From a virus: DNA of 52,313 bases. A program made the position numbers and the translations under genes. The stretch spans positions 1-52,313 of the IMG/VR virus record IMGVR_UViG_3300028024_000013; one strand, 5' to 3'. This document shows, one piece after another, positions 16,807-23,718 of the stretch (its first letter is position 1; the number at the start of each line of letters is the position of its first letter). Below the pieces are notes generated by a model. It saw only the letters and a list, made by a program, of their open reading frames with translations. It was not told where the DNA came from and searched no databases.

Positions 16807-17120
16807 TTCGCCCTCGCATCGAATTGTCCGGCCAGGATGCGCCGCGCTTCGTTGCTGAATTCGCTGGAAGAGCCCGAGATGCTCATCAGCAATCCCTGCA
16901 TGGCGTGGTACTTCTCGAACTGCACGCGCGCGCTGTGCCGGTCCTCGGGGGTCTCATGCTGCCGGATCGTGATCACGCCGTCGTCACGGCTGACAACCTG
17001 AAACCAGCGATTCGAAGGTAGCCCTGTAGCGAGGTCGCGGAACAGGGCACCCGAATAGCGGAAGCCCTCGATTGTCATGACATCCGTCCACGGGTCGTAC
17101 GCGAAATCGAGCTTGCTCAT
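16803..17120 (-). CDS. Hypothetical early protein (105 aa)
   Basis: A 105-residue protein. The first 55 residues are beta-type (LDFAYDPWTDVMTIEGFRYS and a later VVSRDDGVITIRQ); the rest is helical and ends in DARAK, like its neighbours. No catalytic or metal motif is seen. ATGA overlaps on both sides place it in the translationally coupled early-left chain. Confidence 0.55.
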   Translation of the reverse strand: MSKLDFAYDPWTDVMTIEGFRYSGALFRDLATGLPSNRWFQVVSRDDGVITIRQHETPEDRHSARVQFEKYHAMQGLLMSISGSSSEFSNEARRILAGQFDARAK

Positions 17121-17173
17121 TTGGCCCTCGCATCTGCTTCAGCCGCCGCCCTCGCCGCATCCCCTGTAGTCAC
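17117..17173 (-). CDS. 18-codon coupled mini-ORF, apparent deletion relic of a DAAR protein
   Basis: A GTG-started 18-residue frame overlaps the stop of the upstream gene (GTGA) and the start of the next (ATGA), so it fits exactly between them. Its peptide joins a DAAR segment directly to the AEADARAK tail, the two ends of the 66-residue protein at 16606-16806. It looks like an internally deleted paralogue kept as a coupling relay. It may have no protein function. Confidence 0.4.
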   Translation of the reverse strand: MTTGDAARAAAEADARAK

Positions 17174-17424
17174 GCCGCCGCCTTGCCGGCCTTGCCGAGC
17201 AGCTCGCGCATGTCATTCTCGACACAGAGCTTCGCGCGCTCGAGCGCGTTGTTGCCGTCGAAGCACCCAAGCTGGACAGAGTCGACTGTGTCTTCTGCAA
17301 TCCGCCAGGCTTCGAAAAAGTCCTTACCACCGACCTTGGCCTTCGAAACGGTGTGGCTCACGAAGCCAATCGCGTACTTCTCGAGTTCACCTTCCTTGGT
17401 CTTCAGCCCCAGCCAGCGACTCAC
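17170..17424 (-). CDS. Hypothetical early protein (84 aa)
   Basis: An 84-residue mixed helical protein (VSHTVSKAKVGGKDFFEAWR, then NNALERAKLCVENDMRELL). No recognised motif, TM segment or signal. It overlaps the O-like gene upstream and the mini-ORF downstream by 4 bp. Its location beside replication and recombination genes is the only functional hint. Confidence 0.55.
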   Translation of the reverse strand: MSRWLGLKTKEGELEKYAIGFVSHTVSKAKVGGKDFFEAWRIAEDTVDSVQLGCFDGNNALERAKLCVENDMRELLGKAGKAAA

Positions 17425-17876
17425 GGCCGCACCTTAAGCGGAACGACGCTTGCTGACCGCGGATATGCAGCACGTTCGCGCTCTGCTTGGCGCATTGCTG
17501 TCTCGTAGACATCCGGACTCTCGACTGCTGTCGGAGAGCGAAATCCGCATGCTTCTGCACGAACCCGAAGCGCCGCCCATCGAACCTCTTCGGCCGCCTG
17601 CCGCGGCGTCTTCACCGGTTCCATGTCGGCCCACTCGTCCCAGAACTGATTCGGACCAAAGAACGTGCGAGCCTGCTTGACGAGCTCGGTCCCCGTCTTC
17701 CCGTTCTTGTCGCAATAGGCTTTGTACGCTCGCGTGCCAGCCAGGATGCGTTCCCATGTCGCGCCTGCGGTCAACGCTCTCGGTATCAGTGTCCGAACAT
17801 GCACCCAACCGTTGTCCCCATCTCGTCTCGGATACTCTTTCTTCAGCTGCTCTACGTAGTCAGGAGGGAGATTCAT
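17421..17876 (-). CDS. Putative replication-associated protein (O-like C-terminal motif)
   Basis: A 151-residue protein starting at the ATG at 17876, preceded by AAGAGG with 8-base spacing. Residues about 45-85 (ILAGTRAYKAYCDKNGKTG, then VKQARTFFGPNQFWDEW) match a segment common at the C-terminus of phage O-like replication proteins and related early proteins. The DNA-binding N-terminal half of a full O protein is absent. No helicase or helicase loader is seen elsewhere, so replication probably depends on host enzymes. The function remains tentative. Confidence 0.5.
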   Translation of the reverse strand: MNLPPDYVEQLKKEYPRRDGDNGWVHVRTLIPRALTAGATWERILAGTRAYKAYCDKNGKTGTELVKQARTFFGPNQFWDEWADMEPVKTPRQAAEEVRWAALRVRAEACGFRSPTAVESPDVYETAMRQAERERAAYPRSASVVPLKVRP

Positions 17877-18007
17877 GAGAACCACCTCTTATCTCTTCGA
17901 CCCATTGCCGCCTGAGTGGCCCAAAGAACCCCCTACCCCCAAAGTGATATATACTTCGGAGCGGCGGTTCCTTGGCTCTTGCACACCTTCGGACCCGTTA
18001 CGGGATA

Positions 18008-18037
18008 CCCCGGCCTTACTTTGAGTTCGCGCCGGGG
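18008..18037. other. Perfect hairpin in the 191-bp gap 17877-18067
   Basis: CCCCGGC and GCCGGGG form a perfect 7-bp stem around a 16-base loop. A smaller palindrome (CCCGTTACGGG) adjoins at 17994-18004. No T-tract follows on either strand, so it is not an obvious terminator. The gap also has an AT-rich patch (TATATA near 17950) that could hold a promoter for the O-like gene. No gene is supported here. Confidence 0.45.
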
Positions 18038-18067
18038 TCACCCGACAACCCCCACGAACCGACAGAT

Positions 18068-18655
18068 TTAAGCGGCGTGTCGAGGCCGCTCGTCCCATGT
18101 GACGACCATCGCGTCGCGCAATGCGGCCAGTAATCGTTCTTCAGGGACACATACAGAAATCGTTTGATAACCGCGGTTCTCAGCTTTCGAGATGTAGAAC
18201 CCCTCGGTCTCTCGCTGGCCTAACTGGACCCATTCGCGATGGTGCTTCCGCCAAGCACGCCGAAGCGTCGTGAATGGCAGCAATAGGCAACGCTGCGTTG
18301 GCACGATCGCATACGCGATGAAATCGCAAGACAGATCTAGCGCGACCCACCCGGCCTTCTCGCCTTTTCCTTTTGGGTACGATCCGCGCCAGACAGACCA
18401 GAACTCAAGCAGCACATCGCCGTAGTCCTTGTGTCTAACCTTCTCGTCAACGGTAAGTGTCTTTCCGCTAGCAAGCGTTAGCACGCGGTCGATACCGCCA
18501 CGCTGCGCCCAGCCGTCTTGGCGGACGCTTGGCATGCTTATCAAATCGGGAAAGGCAGTTCGATATACATGCGGCCACCAAGGCGCATCTTCCTGCGCGC
18601 GTGATTTAGCTAGCGATTCTTGGAAATCATGCGGCAAGCTGATTTCCCCAGCCAT
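18068..18655 (-). CDS. Putative PD-(D/E)XK nuclease-fold protein
   Basis: A 195-residue protein from the ATG at 18655, the start that gives the least overlap (29 bp) with the methyltransferase gene. The segment GGIDRVLTLASGKTLTVDEK has the spacing of a restriction-type site: Asp in GID, then E-K in VDEK. Strands and helices around it (DVLLEFWSVW, WVALDLSCDFIAYAIV) fit that fold. It is encoded immediately after an adenine methyltransferase. An R-M-like pair or an anti-host nuclease is conceivable, but the family is usually annotated as hypothetical. Confidence 0.5.
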   Translation of the reverse strand: MAGEISLPHDFQESLAKSRAQEDAPWWPHVYRTAFPDLISMPSVRQDGWAQRGGIDRVLTLASGKTLTVDEKVRHKDYGDVLLEFWSVWRGSYPKGKGEKAGWVALDLSCDFIAYAIVPTQRCLLLPFTTLRRAWRKHHREWVQLGQRETEGFYISKAENRGYQTISVCVPEERLLAALRDAMVVTWDERPRHAA

Positions 18656-19793
18656 TCCAGCCTTCGCGTGGCGCGCGGGCGAATAACTCCACACGCGGCA
18701 GTGTCGGATACATGGATTCGATGAATTCGTAGAACGCCACTGGCTTCGCGCTGTGCGCTTCTCGTGGCGATTCGTATACCGAGCGCGGCCTATCTCCAGG
18801 CGCTGGCGCCGGCATGCTTCCGCGCGTCGCGATCAGTAGCAGCTCGTGCTGCTGCCGGAAGTAGTAACCCATACCGAGTTGCGGCTTCACCCACACGGCG
18901 CTGGAGCGATAGATAAAGCCCCATGAAGTCAGCACGCGCATGGCCTCGGCAAGCTTCGGGCTCGTTGCCCACATGAACAGGATGGCGTCGTCTGTAGCGA
19001 GCGCTGATACGTTAAGCGCGCAGATCGAATCGAGGTCCATAGTCGGGTACTGGTTCTCGATCGCGCGACTCTCGGACTCTGCGAACTCATAGCGCCACGG
19101 AGGATCGGCGTAGAGCACTGGATAGCGTCCGGTAGGCAACTCGGGGGTCGGCTGCGCCATGGCGGCGACAGTCGCGAGCCGTTCACCGCGCCTGATTTCT
19201 TGGCGGCCTGCTCGTATCTGCTTGGCAGCTTCGAGAATTTCCTTTTCGCCGCGCGCGACAATCTCACGCTGCTGTGACTTCGGCAGTTCGGCAACATCCG
19301 CCGCAGCTGAGACACTCACGAATCCTGACTCGACGGCACTCACGAGTTCCGGTGCCCCCGACGAGCGCACCTTCGCAGCGTGCGTGACGGTCCGCTCGGA
19401 AACGCTCAACAGTTCCGCCGCCTCAGCCTGAGAAGTCCGCAAATTTGCGGACTTATCTTCTGGCCGGTGAGCCGGCATATTCGCGAGATTCGCAGCCACC
19501 ATTGCCCGCTGCGATTCGGTAAGATGCCGACGGTGGAGATTGAGCGAGATCACGAATGCGCGCGGATCATCCCCCTCATACTCGCGCATCGGCCTATGAC
19601 TGACGCCAGTCGCTTCGCATGCTCGCCATCGATTCCGCCCGTCTAGAATCTCACCCTGATACGTCCATATCGGTTCGCGCAGTCCGTTTGCTTTCACGTC
19701 CGCGACGAACTCGTCGAACTCACGGCCCTGCATGAGCGGAAACAACTCAGATAGCGGATGGAACTTCAAGAATGCCTCACCAATGTCCGCCAA
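18627..19793 (-). CDS. ParB-like domain fused to MT-A70 adenine methyltransferase
   Basis: A 388-residue protein. Residues 1-200 are ParB/Srx-like: GEILDGRNRWRAC (about 48-59), LNLHRRHLTESQRAMVAANL and an HTH-like stretch (AEAAELLSVSERTVTHA, about 123-139). Residues about 222-388 are an MT-A70 domain with the DPPW catalytic motif at 230-233, FMWATSPKLAEAM, and a C-terminal WNGWGN. It should make N6-methyladenine in DNA. The ParB part probably provides DNA binding. Such fusions occur in phages as solitary methyltransferases protecting phage DNA from restriction or altering regulation. The 3' end overlaps the next gene. Confidence 0.85.
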   Translation of the reverse strand: MADIGEAFLKFHPLSELFPLMQGREFDEFVADVKANGLREPIWTYQGEILDGRNRWRACEATGVSHRPMREYEGDDPRAFVISLNLHRRHLTESQRAMVAANLANMPAHRPEDKSANLRTSQAEAAELLSVSERTVTHAAKVRSSGAPELVSAVESGFVSVSAAADVAELPKSQQREIVARGEKEILEAAKQIRAGRQEIRRGERLATVAAMAQPTPELPTGRYPVLYADPPWRYEFAESESRAIENQYPTMDLDSICALNVSALATDDAILFMWATSPKLAEAMRVLTSWGFIYRSSAVWVKPQLGMGYYFRQQHELLLIATRGSMPAPAPGDRPRSVYESPREAHSAKPVAFYEFIESMYPTLPRVELFARAPREGWNGWGNQLAA

Positions 19794-19975
19794 TAGATAT
19801 CGTCTACGCCCGCAACGATGGCCGGCTTAGGAGGCAGTTCGAGCGGTGCCTCGAAATGACACTGCATGCACGTAAACTTGTGGTGCCGGTCTGAGTAGCA
19901 GACTTCGATGGGTTCGCCGCCAATGCGCGTGCTGCGCTTGCAGATTTCGCAGGGCCGATTGAAACCGGCCATCAC
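19766..19975 (-). CDS. Small zinc-ribbon protein
   Basis: A 69-residue protein with CEIC near the N-terminus and CMQC about 27 residues later, a four-Cys zinc-ribbon arrangement. His residues (DRHHKF) lie between them. An ATG ATG start gives two possible initiation codons one residue apart. It overlaps both neighbours by 4-28 bp. Likely a DNA- or protein-binding accessory of the early-left operon. Confidence 0.6.
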   Translation of the reverse strand: MMAGFNRPCEICKRSTRIGGEPIEVCYSDRHHKFTCMQCHFEAPLELPPKPAIVAGVDDIYWRTLVRHS

Positions 19976-20121
19976 TTGATTTCCGAAGGGAACAGCCCGC
20001 CCACCACCGGGGAGGCGATGTGTGGGATCTGATGTGGGTCAGATACGGTCGGGCTAATTCGATCGATGAGCCGCTGAGATATTTCAGCCGGTACGCGCAG
20101 ATATATCTTTTCGGCCTTCAT
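19972..20121 (-). CDS. Small possible early protein (49 aa)
   Basis: A 49-residue frame from the ATG at 20121: MKAEKIYLRVPAEISQRLID resembles the opening of small ribbon-helix-helix proteins. It overlaps the next gene by 4 bp, which supports translation. No good Shine-Dalgarno precedes it; an in-frame TTG three codons upstream and a much longer frame to 20295 are alternatives. The 188 bp upstream (20122-20309) contain no other gene I can support. Confidence 0.45.
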   Translation of the reverse strand: MKAEKIYLRVPAEISQRLIDRISPTVSDPHQIPHIASPVVGGLFPSEIK

Positions 20122-20309
20122 TTGCTGCAACGGGACATCCCGTACGGTCTGCCGGCTGTTCCTAAAAGAGAACAACCGCGGCAAGAAAGTGGGAGTAATC
20201 TCCGGATCGCGGGGCTCAGAACAAAGACCAAAGGCCCAAATCAGAGGATTACGTCCAAATGAGCACACGGATCGTTCGCCCTCGCAGATACTCAAGACAG
20301 AACAAGAAC

Positions 20310-20504
20310 TCAGGCTGCGTAGTTCGACAGCAGCTTGTCCGCAGAGAGCCCTGTTACCTTGGTGATGCGCTTCAGAGTTTCCACAGACGGCAGGTGCCGC
20401 CCGTTCTCGATATCGCAGTACGTCGGCTGGCTGATGGAAAGACGTCGGGCAAGTTCTGCCTGCGTCAGCTTCGCGCGAGCGCGGTAGGACTTCAGGGCGA
20501 TCAT
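20310..20504 (-). CDS. Cro/CI-type HTH regulator (64 aa)
   Basis: A 64-residue HTH_3 protein: LTQAELARRLSISQPTYCDI is a standard helix-turn-helix, and the protein is little more than this domain. It is transcribed leftward, divergently from the HTH gene at 20583-20918, with operator repeats in between. It heads the early-left operon. By size and position it is the Cro-like partner, though which of the two maintains lysogeny cannot be told from sequence. Confidence 0.75.
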   Translation of the reverse strand: MIALKSYRARAKLTQAELARRLSISQPTYCDIENGRHLPSVETLKRITKVTGLSADKLLSNYAA

Positions 20505-20528
20505 ATGGCTGTCGACTCTATCGGAATC

Positions 20529-20549
20529 ACCTATTCAAATGCAATAGGT
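20529..20549. promoter_or_regulatory. Operator-like inverted repeat between divergent regulators
   Basis: ACCTATT, seven bases, AATAGGT: a perfect 7-bp inverted repeat in the 78-bp gap between the divergent HTH genes. Related half-sites (GCCTAT/ATAGGC) recur at the early rightward promoter near 20985. A weak leftward promoter (TTGCAT, then GATAGA) overlaps this repeat. Confidence 0.7.
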
Positions 20550-20582
20550 CACTTCGATTCGGCCTTCCAGCATGCTTTAGGC

Positions 20583-20918
20583 ATGCCCAAACCACTGCGT
20601 TCCGTCTACGAGAGAGCCATGGAGGCGCTCGCGGAACGGCACCCCGGCCAGAAACCCACACAGGGACGGCTGGCGGCCATTGCCGGCGTGAAGCAGCCCT
20701 CGGTCAACGACTGGAAGGACGGCTATCCCGCCATGGATACGGCGGTCCGCCTGGCTACCGGTCTGGGGGTTTGTGTGGAGTGGCTGCTGACCGAACGCGG
20801 TCCGAAACACCCTCCCGCGGCCGACAATTCCGTGCTCGCCCTGCTCCTGAGTCAGCTCGATAACCGTCAAAAAGCCCGTCTCGCGCGCCTCGCGGAAGTC
20901 CTTAAAGACACTGAATAA
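20583..20918 (+). CDS. HTH repressor-like protein (111 aa)
   Basis: A 111-residue protein from the ATG at 20583. Residues about 26-50 (GRLAAIAGVKQPSVNDWKDG) form an HTH_3 domain, and CVEWLLTERG follows as in many CI/prophage repressors. The C-terminal part is a short helical tail, not a LexA/S24-type peptidase, so RecA-driven self-cleavage is not expected. The start lies in paired palindromes (AGCATGCT and GGCATGCC). It is a candidate lysogeny repressor, facing operators on both sides of its gene. Confidence 0.7.
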   Translation: MPKPLRSVYERAMEALAERHPGQKPTQGRLAAIAGVKQPSVNDWKDGYPAMDTAVRLATGLGVCVEWLLTERGPKHPPAADNSVLALLLSQLDNRQKARLARLAEVLKDTE

Positions 20919-20968
20919 TCCATACCCGACGTGGACGGCTTGTCACTTCGAGAAAAATAATCGGTTTT

Positions 20969-21002
20969 GCCTATTGCTTTACTGATAGGCGCGGCCTATA
21001 GT
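20969..21002 (+). promoter_or_regulatory. Early rightward promoter with overlapping operators
   Basis: A -35-like TTGCTT (20974-20979) and -10 TATAGT (20997-21002) are separated by 17 bases. Three half-sites overlap it: GCCTAT at 20969, ATAGGC at 20985 and GCCTAT at 20994, giving two overlapping inverted repeats. The similarity to the repeat at 20529-20549 indicates one repressor acts at both. It would drive the 21-33 kb operon. Confidence 0.65.
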
Positions 21003-21039
21003 TCTCTCACGCTCCACTACCGGAGCGGGGAGAGCCGGG

Positions 21040-21189
21040 ATGTCACAGCGAGTAGAACGAGCGTTGCTACTGGCGGTTCTGCTGGGTGCGGCGGCGCTAT
21101 GGATGGCGTTATGGACCCTGTGCGGCCATGAACGCTCGCAGCCGCCCTCGACCTCGTACCTGCCGGCTCAGACGGAGGGCGCGCGATGA
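21040..21189 (+). CDS. Small single-TM protein, first gene of early-right operon
   Basis: A 49-residue protein with GGGGAG 9 bases before its ATG. A hydrophobic helix covers about residues 8-28 (ALLLAVLLGAAALWMALWTL), followed by a short polar tail. The stop overlaps the next start (ATGA). It is the first product from the early promoter; the role is unknown. Confidence 0.6.
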   Translation: MSQRVERALLLAVLLGAAALWMALWTLCGHERSQPPSTSYLPAQTEGAR

Positions 21190-21800
21190 GCACGCTTTCC
21201 GGACAGAGCAATACCGCCTCGCTGAATGTTCTCGTGGCCTGCGAGTTCAGCGGTACGGTTCGCGAAGCCTTCCGCGCGCTCGGCCACAACGCGTGGTCCT
21301 GTGACCTGCTCCCGAGCGAGATTCCCGGCCCGCACTTCCACTGCGATGTGCGAACCGTGCTCGCCACCAGTTCGTGGGACCTGCTAGTGGCTCACCCGCC
21401 CTGCACTCATCTCGCCGTGAGTGGTGCGCGCTGGTTCAAGGGCAAGGAGCGCGAGCAGGCTGAGGCGCTCGAGTTCGTACGCGAGCTGATGAACGCGCCC
21501 ATCGAGCGCATCGCCATCGAGAACCCGGTGAGCGTCATCAGCTCACGCATTCGCAAGCCTGATCAGATCGTTCAGCCCTTCCACTTTGGCGACCCGTACC
21601 GCAAGACGACGTGCCTGTGGCTGAAGAACCTGCCGCAGCTCGATCGTACCAGCGGCATGATGACCGGCGACCAGAAGTGCTGGAAGGAACCGCCCTCGCC
21701 TGATCGCTGGAAGATTCGCTCGCGCACGTATCCCGGCTTCGCTGCAGCAATGGCGTTGCAGTGGGGTGGTGATGCTCGCCAGGCGCAGGAGGCTGCATGA
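21186..21800 (+). CDS. C5-cytosine methyltransferase-like protein
   Basis: A 204-residue protein. LNVLVACEFSGTVREAF (about 13-29) is a SAM-binding motif I. AHPPCTHL (Pro-Pro-Cys at 71-73) carries the catalytic cysteine loop, and ENP at 112-114 is motif VI. It is much shorter than bacterial Dcm enzymes and lacks a normal target-recognition domain, like many phage-encoded homologues. It could methylate or otherwise mark phage DNA. It overlaps both neighbours by 4 bp. Confidence 0.7.
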   Translation: MSTLSGQSNTASLNVLVACEFSGTVREAFRALGHNAWSCDLLPSEIPGPHFHCDVRTVLATSSWDLLVAHPPCTHLAVSGARWFKGKEREQAEALEFVRELMNAPIERIAIENPVSVISSRIRKPDQIVQPFHFGDPYRKTTCLWLKNLPQLDRTSGMMTGDQKCWKEPPSPDRWKIRSRTYPGFAAAMALQWGGDARQAQEAA

Positions 21801-22178
21801 ACAGCTCACACACCGTGAGTGCGTCGCCGTGGCGTCACGCAATCAATCGTGATGAAACCCGCTACCTGATCATCGATGCGGCCAAACGCTCGATAGCCGG
21901 AGGTCGACTGGCATTCGAGCAACCCAAAATACTTTCCGCTCAGGCCAGAAGCGGAGGCCAACGCGCGTCTGATAGCGGCGGCTCCCGAGTTGCTCGAAGC
22001 GCTGCAGGTCTACGTAGCCTACGACGAATACGTCAACGGTCCCGAAGGCGATCCAGAGACGAATCGGCTCCAGAAAGCGAAGGCCGCAATCGCCAGCGCG
22101 CTGGGTCACAAGTCGGATGAACAGCGCTGCACCTTCCCGGACTGCTCGCACAAAGACGTCACGGAGTGTGGCAAGTGA
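21797..22178 (+). pseudogene. Early protein gene broken by a +1 frameshift
   Basis: The start frame (from 21797) gives a normal N-terminus ending near RYLIIDAAKRSIA, then turns Arg/Ser-rich. The downstream frame, from just after a TAG at 21894, gives a typical phage sequence (SNPKYFPLRPEAEANARLIA and on to residue 62 of the frame ending 22178). Removing one G in the run near 21897-21902 joins them into a 126-residue protein with a short Cys/His tail. The EAEANARLIAAAPELL motif is common in early phage proteins of unknown function. A sequencing error, a recent mutation or recoding at the GGAGGT there are the possible causes. Confidence 0.7.
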
Positions 22179-22351
22179 AGATCGTCACCGCGCACTTCCT
22201 GCCGCCGATCCCGCTGCATATCGCGCGCAACTACCAGTGGACGGCCACGCTGGACAACTACGAGCCCGGCCACCCTATCGGCTTTGGCTGCTCGGAACAG
22301 GAAGCCATCGACGACCTGAAGGAACTGCTCTTGGAGACGGCTGATGAATAA
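22175..22351 (+). CDS. Small early protein (58 aa)
   Basis: A 58-residue protein with a GTG start overlapping the previous stop (GTGA). Pattern: KIVTAHFLPPIPLHIARNYQ, then an acidic helical tail (EQEAIDDLKELLLE). It resembles short early phage proteins of unknown role. The preserved coupling to the frameshifted gene suggests the indel upstream is recent. Confidence 0.6.
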   Translation: MKIVTAHFLPPIPLHIARNYQWTATLDNYEPGHPIGFGCSEQEAIDDLKELLLETADE

Positions 22352-22700
22352 GCCCACTGAGTTCGCGTATCGCGCCGTTCTTCGGGACCTCGCGCACAAC
22401 GAGCCGCGCCACGGTTACGAGAGCTACGCCGACTTCGACCTCACGACCGAGCAGACCGCAACCGTCGTCAGGCACTTCCCTGAGATCGTAGGCGAGGCGC
22501 TCGCCGACCTCCCCATGCAGTTCGCCCTGGTACTCGAATCGCCAACTGCAGAGGCGTGCACGCTGTTCTGCTCGCTGCTGAACGAGCAATGCAGGCACGA
22601 GGCGAAGAAATACATCCTGAGCGACCTGCAGACCGAATGCGAAGAGAAGCGCAGGGACGCCCAGCTCGAAGACTTCCATAACAGACGGGGTGTTTTATGA
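22344..22700 (+). CDS. Hypothetical early protein (118 aa)
   Basis: A 118-residue, largely helical acidic protein (TEQTATVVRHFPEIVGEALA; EEKRRDAQLEDFHNRR). Two Cys lie near residue 75. No known domain, TM segment or signal. It overlaps both neighbours by 4-8 bp within the coupled early-right chain. Confidence 0.55.
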   Translation: MNKPTEFAYRAVLRDLAHNEPRHGYESYADFDLTTEQTATVVRHFPEIVGEALADLPMQFALVLESPTAEACTLFCSLLNEQCRHEAKKYILSDLQTECEEKRRDAQLEDFHNRRGVL

Positions 22701-22882
22701 CCGCCAGAGTATTCCCGATTTCCAAGCTTCTTGGCATGCGTCAGGACAACTACGCGCAGTCCGAGATCAACCGCATCGACAACAAGATCGCGGCGAACGA
22801 GCGAACAATCGGCGAGCTCGCTCACGCGAACTGGCTGCTGCGGCTCGAACGCACGCAGTACGAGGAAGACCTCCGTGGCTGA
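22697..22882 (+). CDS. Small helical early protein (61 aa)
   Basis: A 61-residue protein, mostly one long charged helix (EINRIDNKIAANERTIGELA and on), probably a coiled coil. No recognised family. ATGA and GTG overlaps on both sides support expression. Confidence 0.55.
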   Translation: MTARVFPISKLLGMRQDNYAQSEINRIDNKIAANERTIGELAHANWLLRLERTQYEEDLRG

Positions 22883-23132
22883 GATGCGTTCTGACGATCC
22901 GGTGAATGGCTACCAGATCGAGGACGGCATCCCGCCGCCTAGCGCGCGAGGCAAAGCCAACGGCATTACTAACGTGATCCGTAAATTGCAGATTGGGCAA
23001 AGTGTGCTCTTTTCGCAATACAAGCACTCGAATCAGGTCAGCACACTCCGTCGCACAGTCGAGAAGGAAACCGGCTGTAAGACCATCGCCAGAAAGGTCG
23101 ATGGCGGCGTGCGAATCTGGAGGCTTTCATGA
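22875..23132 (+). CDS. Small early protein (85 aa), possibly nucleic-acid binding
   Basis: An 85-residue protein with a GTG start overlapping the previous gene; an ATG at 22884 is an alternative. A disordered front (IEDGIPPPSARGKANG) leads into a basic region (IRKLQIGQSVLFSQYKHSNQ, then TLRRTVEKETGCKTIARKV). This layout is frequent in small phage proteins whose C-terminal region may bind DNA. No specific function is assigned. Confidence 0.55.
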   Translation: MAEMRSDDPVNGYQIEDGIPPPSARGKANGITNVIRKLQIGQSVLFSQYKHSNQVSTLRRTVEKETGCKTIARKVDGGVRIWRLS

Positions 23133-23350
23133 CCAATGACCAGCGCCTCGCGCAGTTGAAAGGGCTTTTGACCCCGGTCGAGTGGGAATACCTAAAGGAC
23201 TGGCACAAGAACGCGCAGCTGTGGTGCGACCAGACCGATGATTTCATTGGCGCACGGATGCACCGCGATCGATTCAGAGAGATGGACGGATACGACAAGA
23301 AGGTTCGTGACGCGCTGTCCGCACTAGATCGCCTCGGAGAGAAGTCATGA
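23129..23350 (+). CDS. Small early protein (73 aa)
   Basis: A 73-residue helical protein with Trp-rich centre (VEWEYLKDWHKNAQLWCDQT) and charged C-terminus. No domain is recognised. Coupled by ATGA overlaps to both neighbours. Confidence 0.55.
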   Translation: MTNDQRLAQLKGLLTPVEWEYLKDWHKNAQLWCDQTDDFIGARMHRDRFREMDGYDKKVRDALSALDRLGEKS

Positions 23351-23718
23351 GCATGCAGGCAAACCAGAACGTCGGCCACGGGCACGTATTCCCGCGCCCT
23401 GACGGTGTGAAGGCGCGCTGCGGTGGCCCGGTCATTTGCGCCGAGTGCGCTCGTGACGCTGCACGCAAGGCGGTACAAGACAGCGGCGAGCTTCTGGCTG
23501 CTGTCGAGCTGCCGCCGGGCAACAAAGATGAGCCGCCCATCACATTCGAGGCGCTGAGCTATGCGCTCTTCAGTCTCGACGACAACGCCGTACTCACGAC
23601 CGCGCACGGCAATCTCGCGATCTTCAGCACGAAGGGCATGGCGGAACTCTGGGCGAAGTCATCGAAGCGACGCATTCGCGTGGTTCCCGTGCAGGTAACT
23701 CCGAGGACCGAGCAATGA
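23347..23718 (+). CDS. Early protein with possible zinc site (123 aa)
   Basis: A 123-residue protein. ARCGGPVICAECARDAARKA gives three Cys in the pattern C-x7-C-x2-C, with His residues before it, a plausible zinc site. The C-terminal half is mixed alpha/beta (FEALSYALFSLDDNAVLTTA). No family is recognised. Coupled to neighbours by 4-bp overlaps. Confidence 0.5.
   Translation: MSMQANQNVGHGHVFPRPDGVKARCGGPVICAECARDAARKAVQDSGELLAAVELPPGNKDEPPITFEALSYALFSLDDNAVLTTAHGNLAIFSTKGMAELWAKSSKRRIRVVPVQVTPRTEQ

Noticed and set aside
17889-18098. 69-codon minus-strand frame in the gap before the O-like gene
   Set aside because: The internal GTG has its SD-like bases too close, and the sequence is Gly/Arg-rich without a recognisable pattern; kept only as a gap with a hairpin.
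20259-20582. Long N-terminal extension of the repressor-like gene
   Set aside because: It would run antisense through the divergent HTH gene and operator; the ATG at 20583 gives a normal HTH protein.
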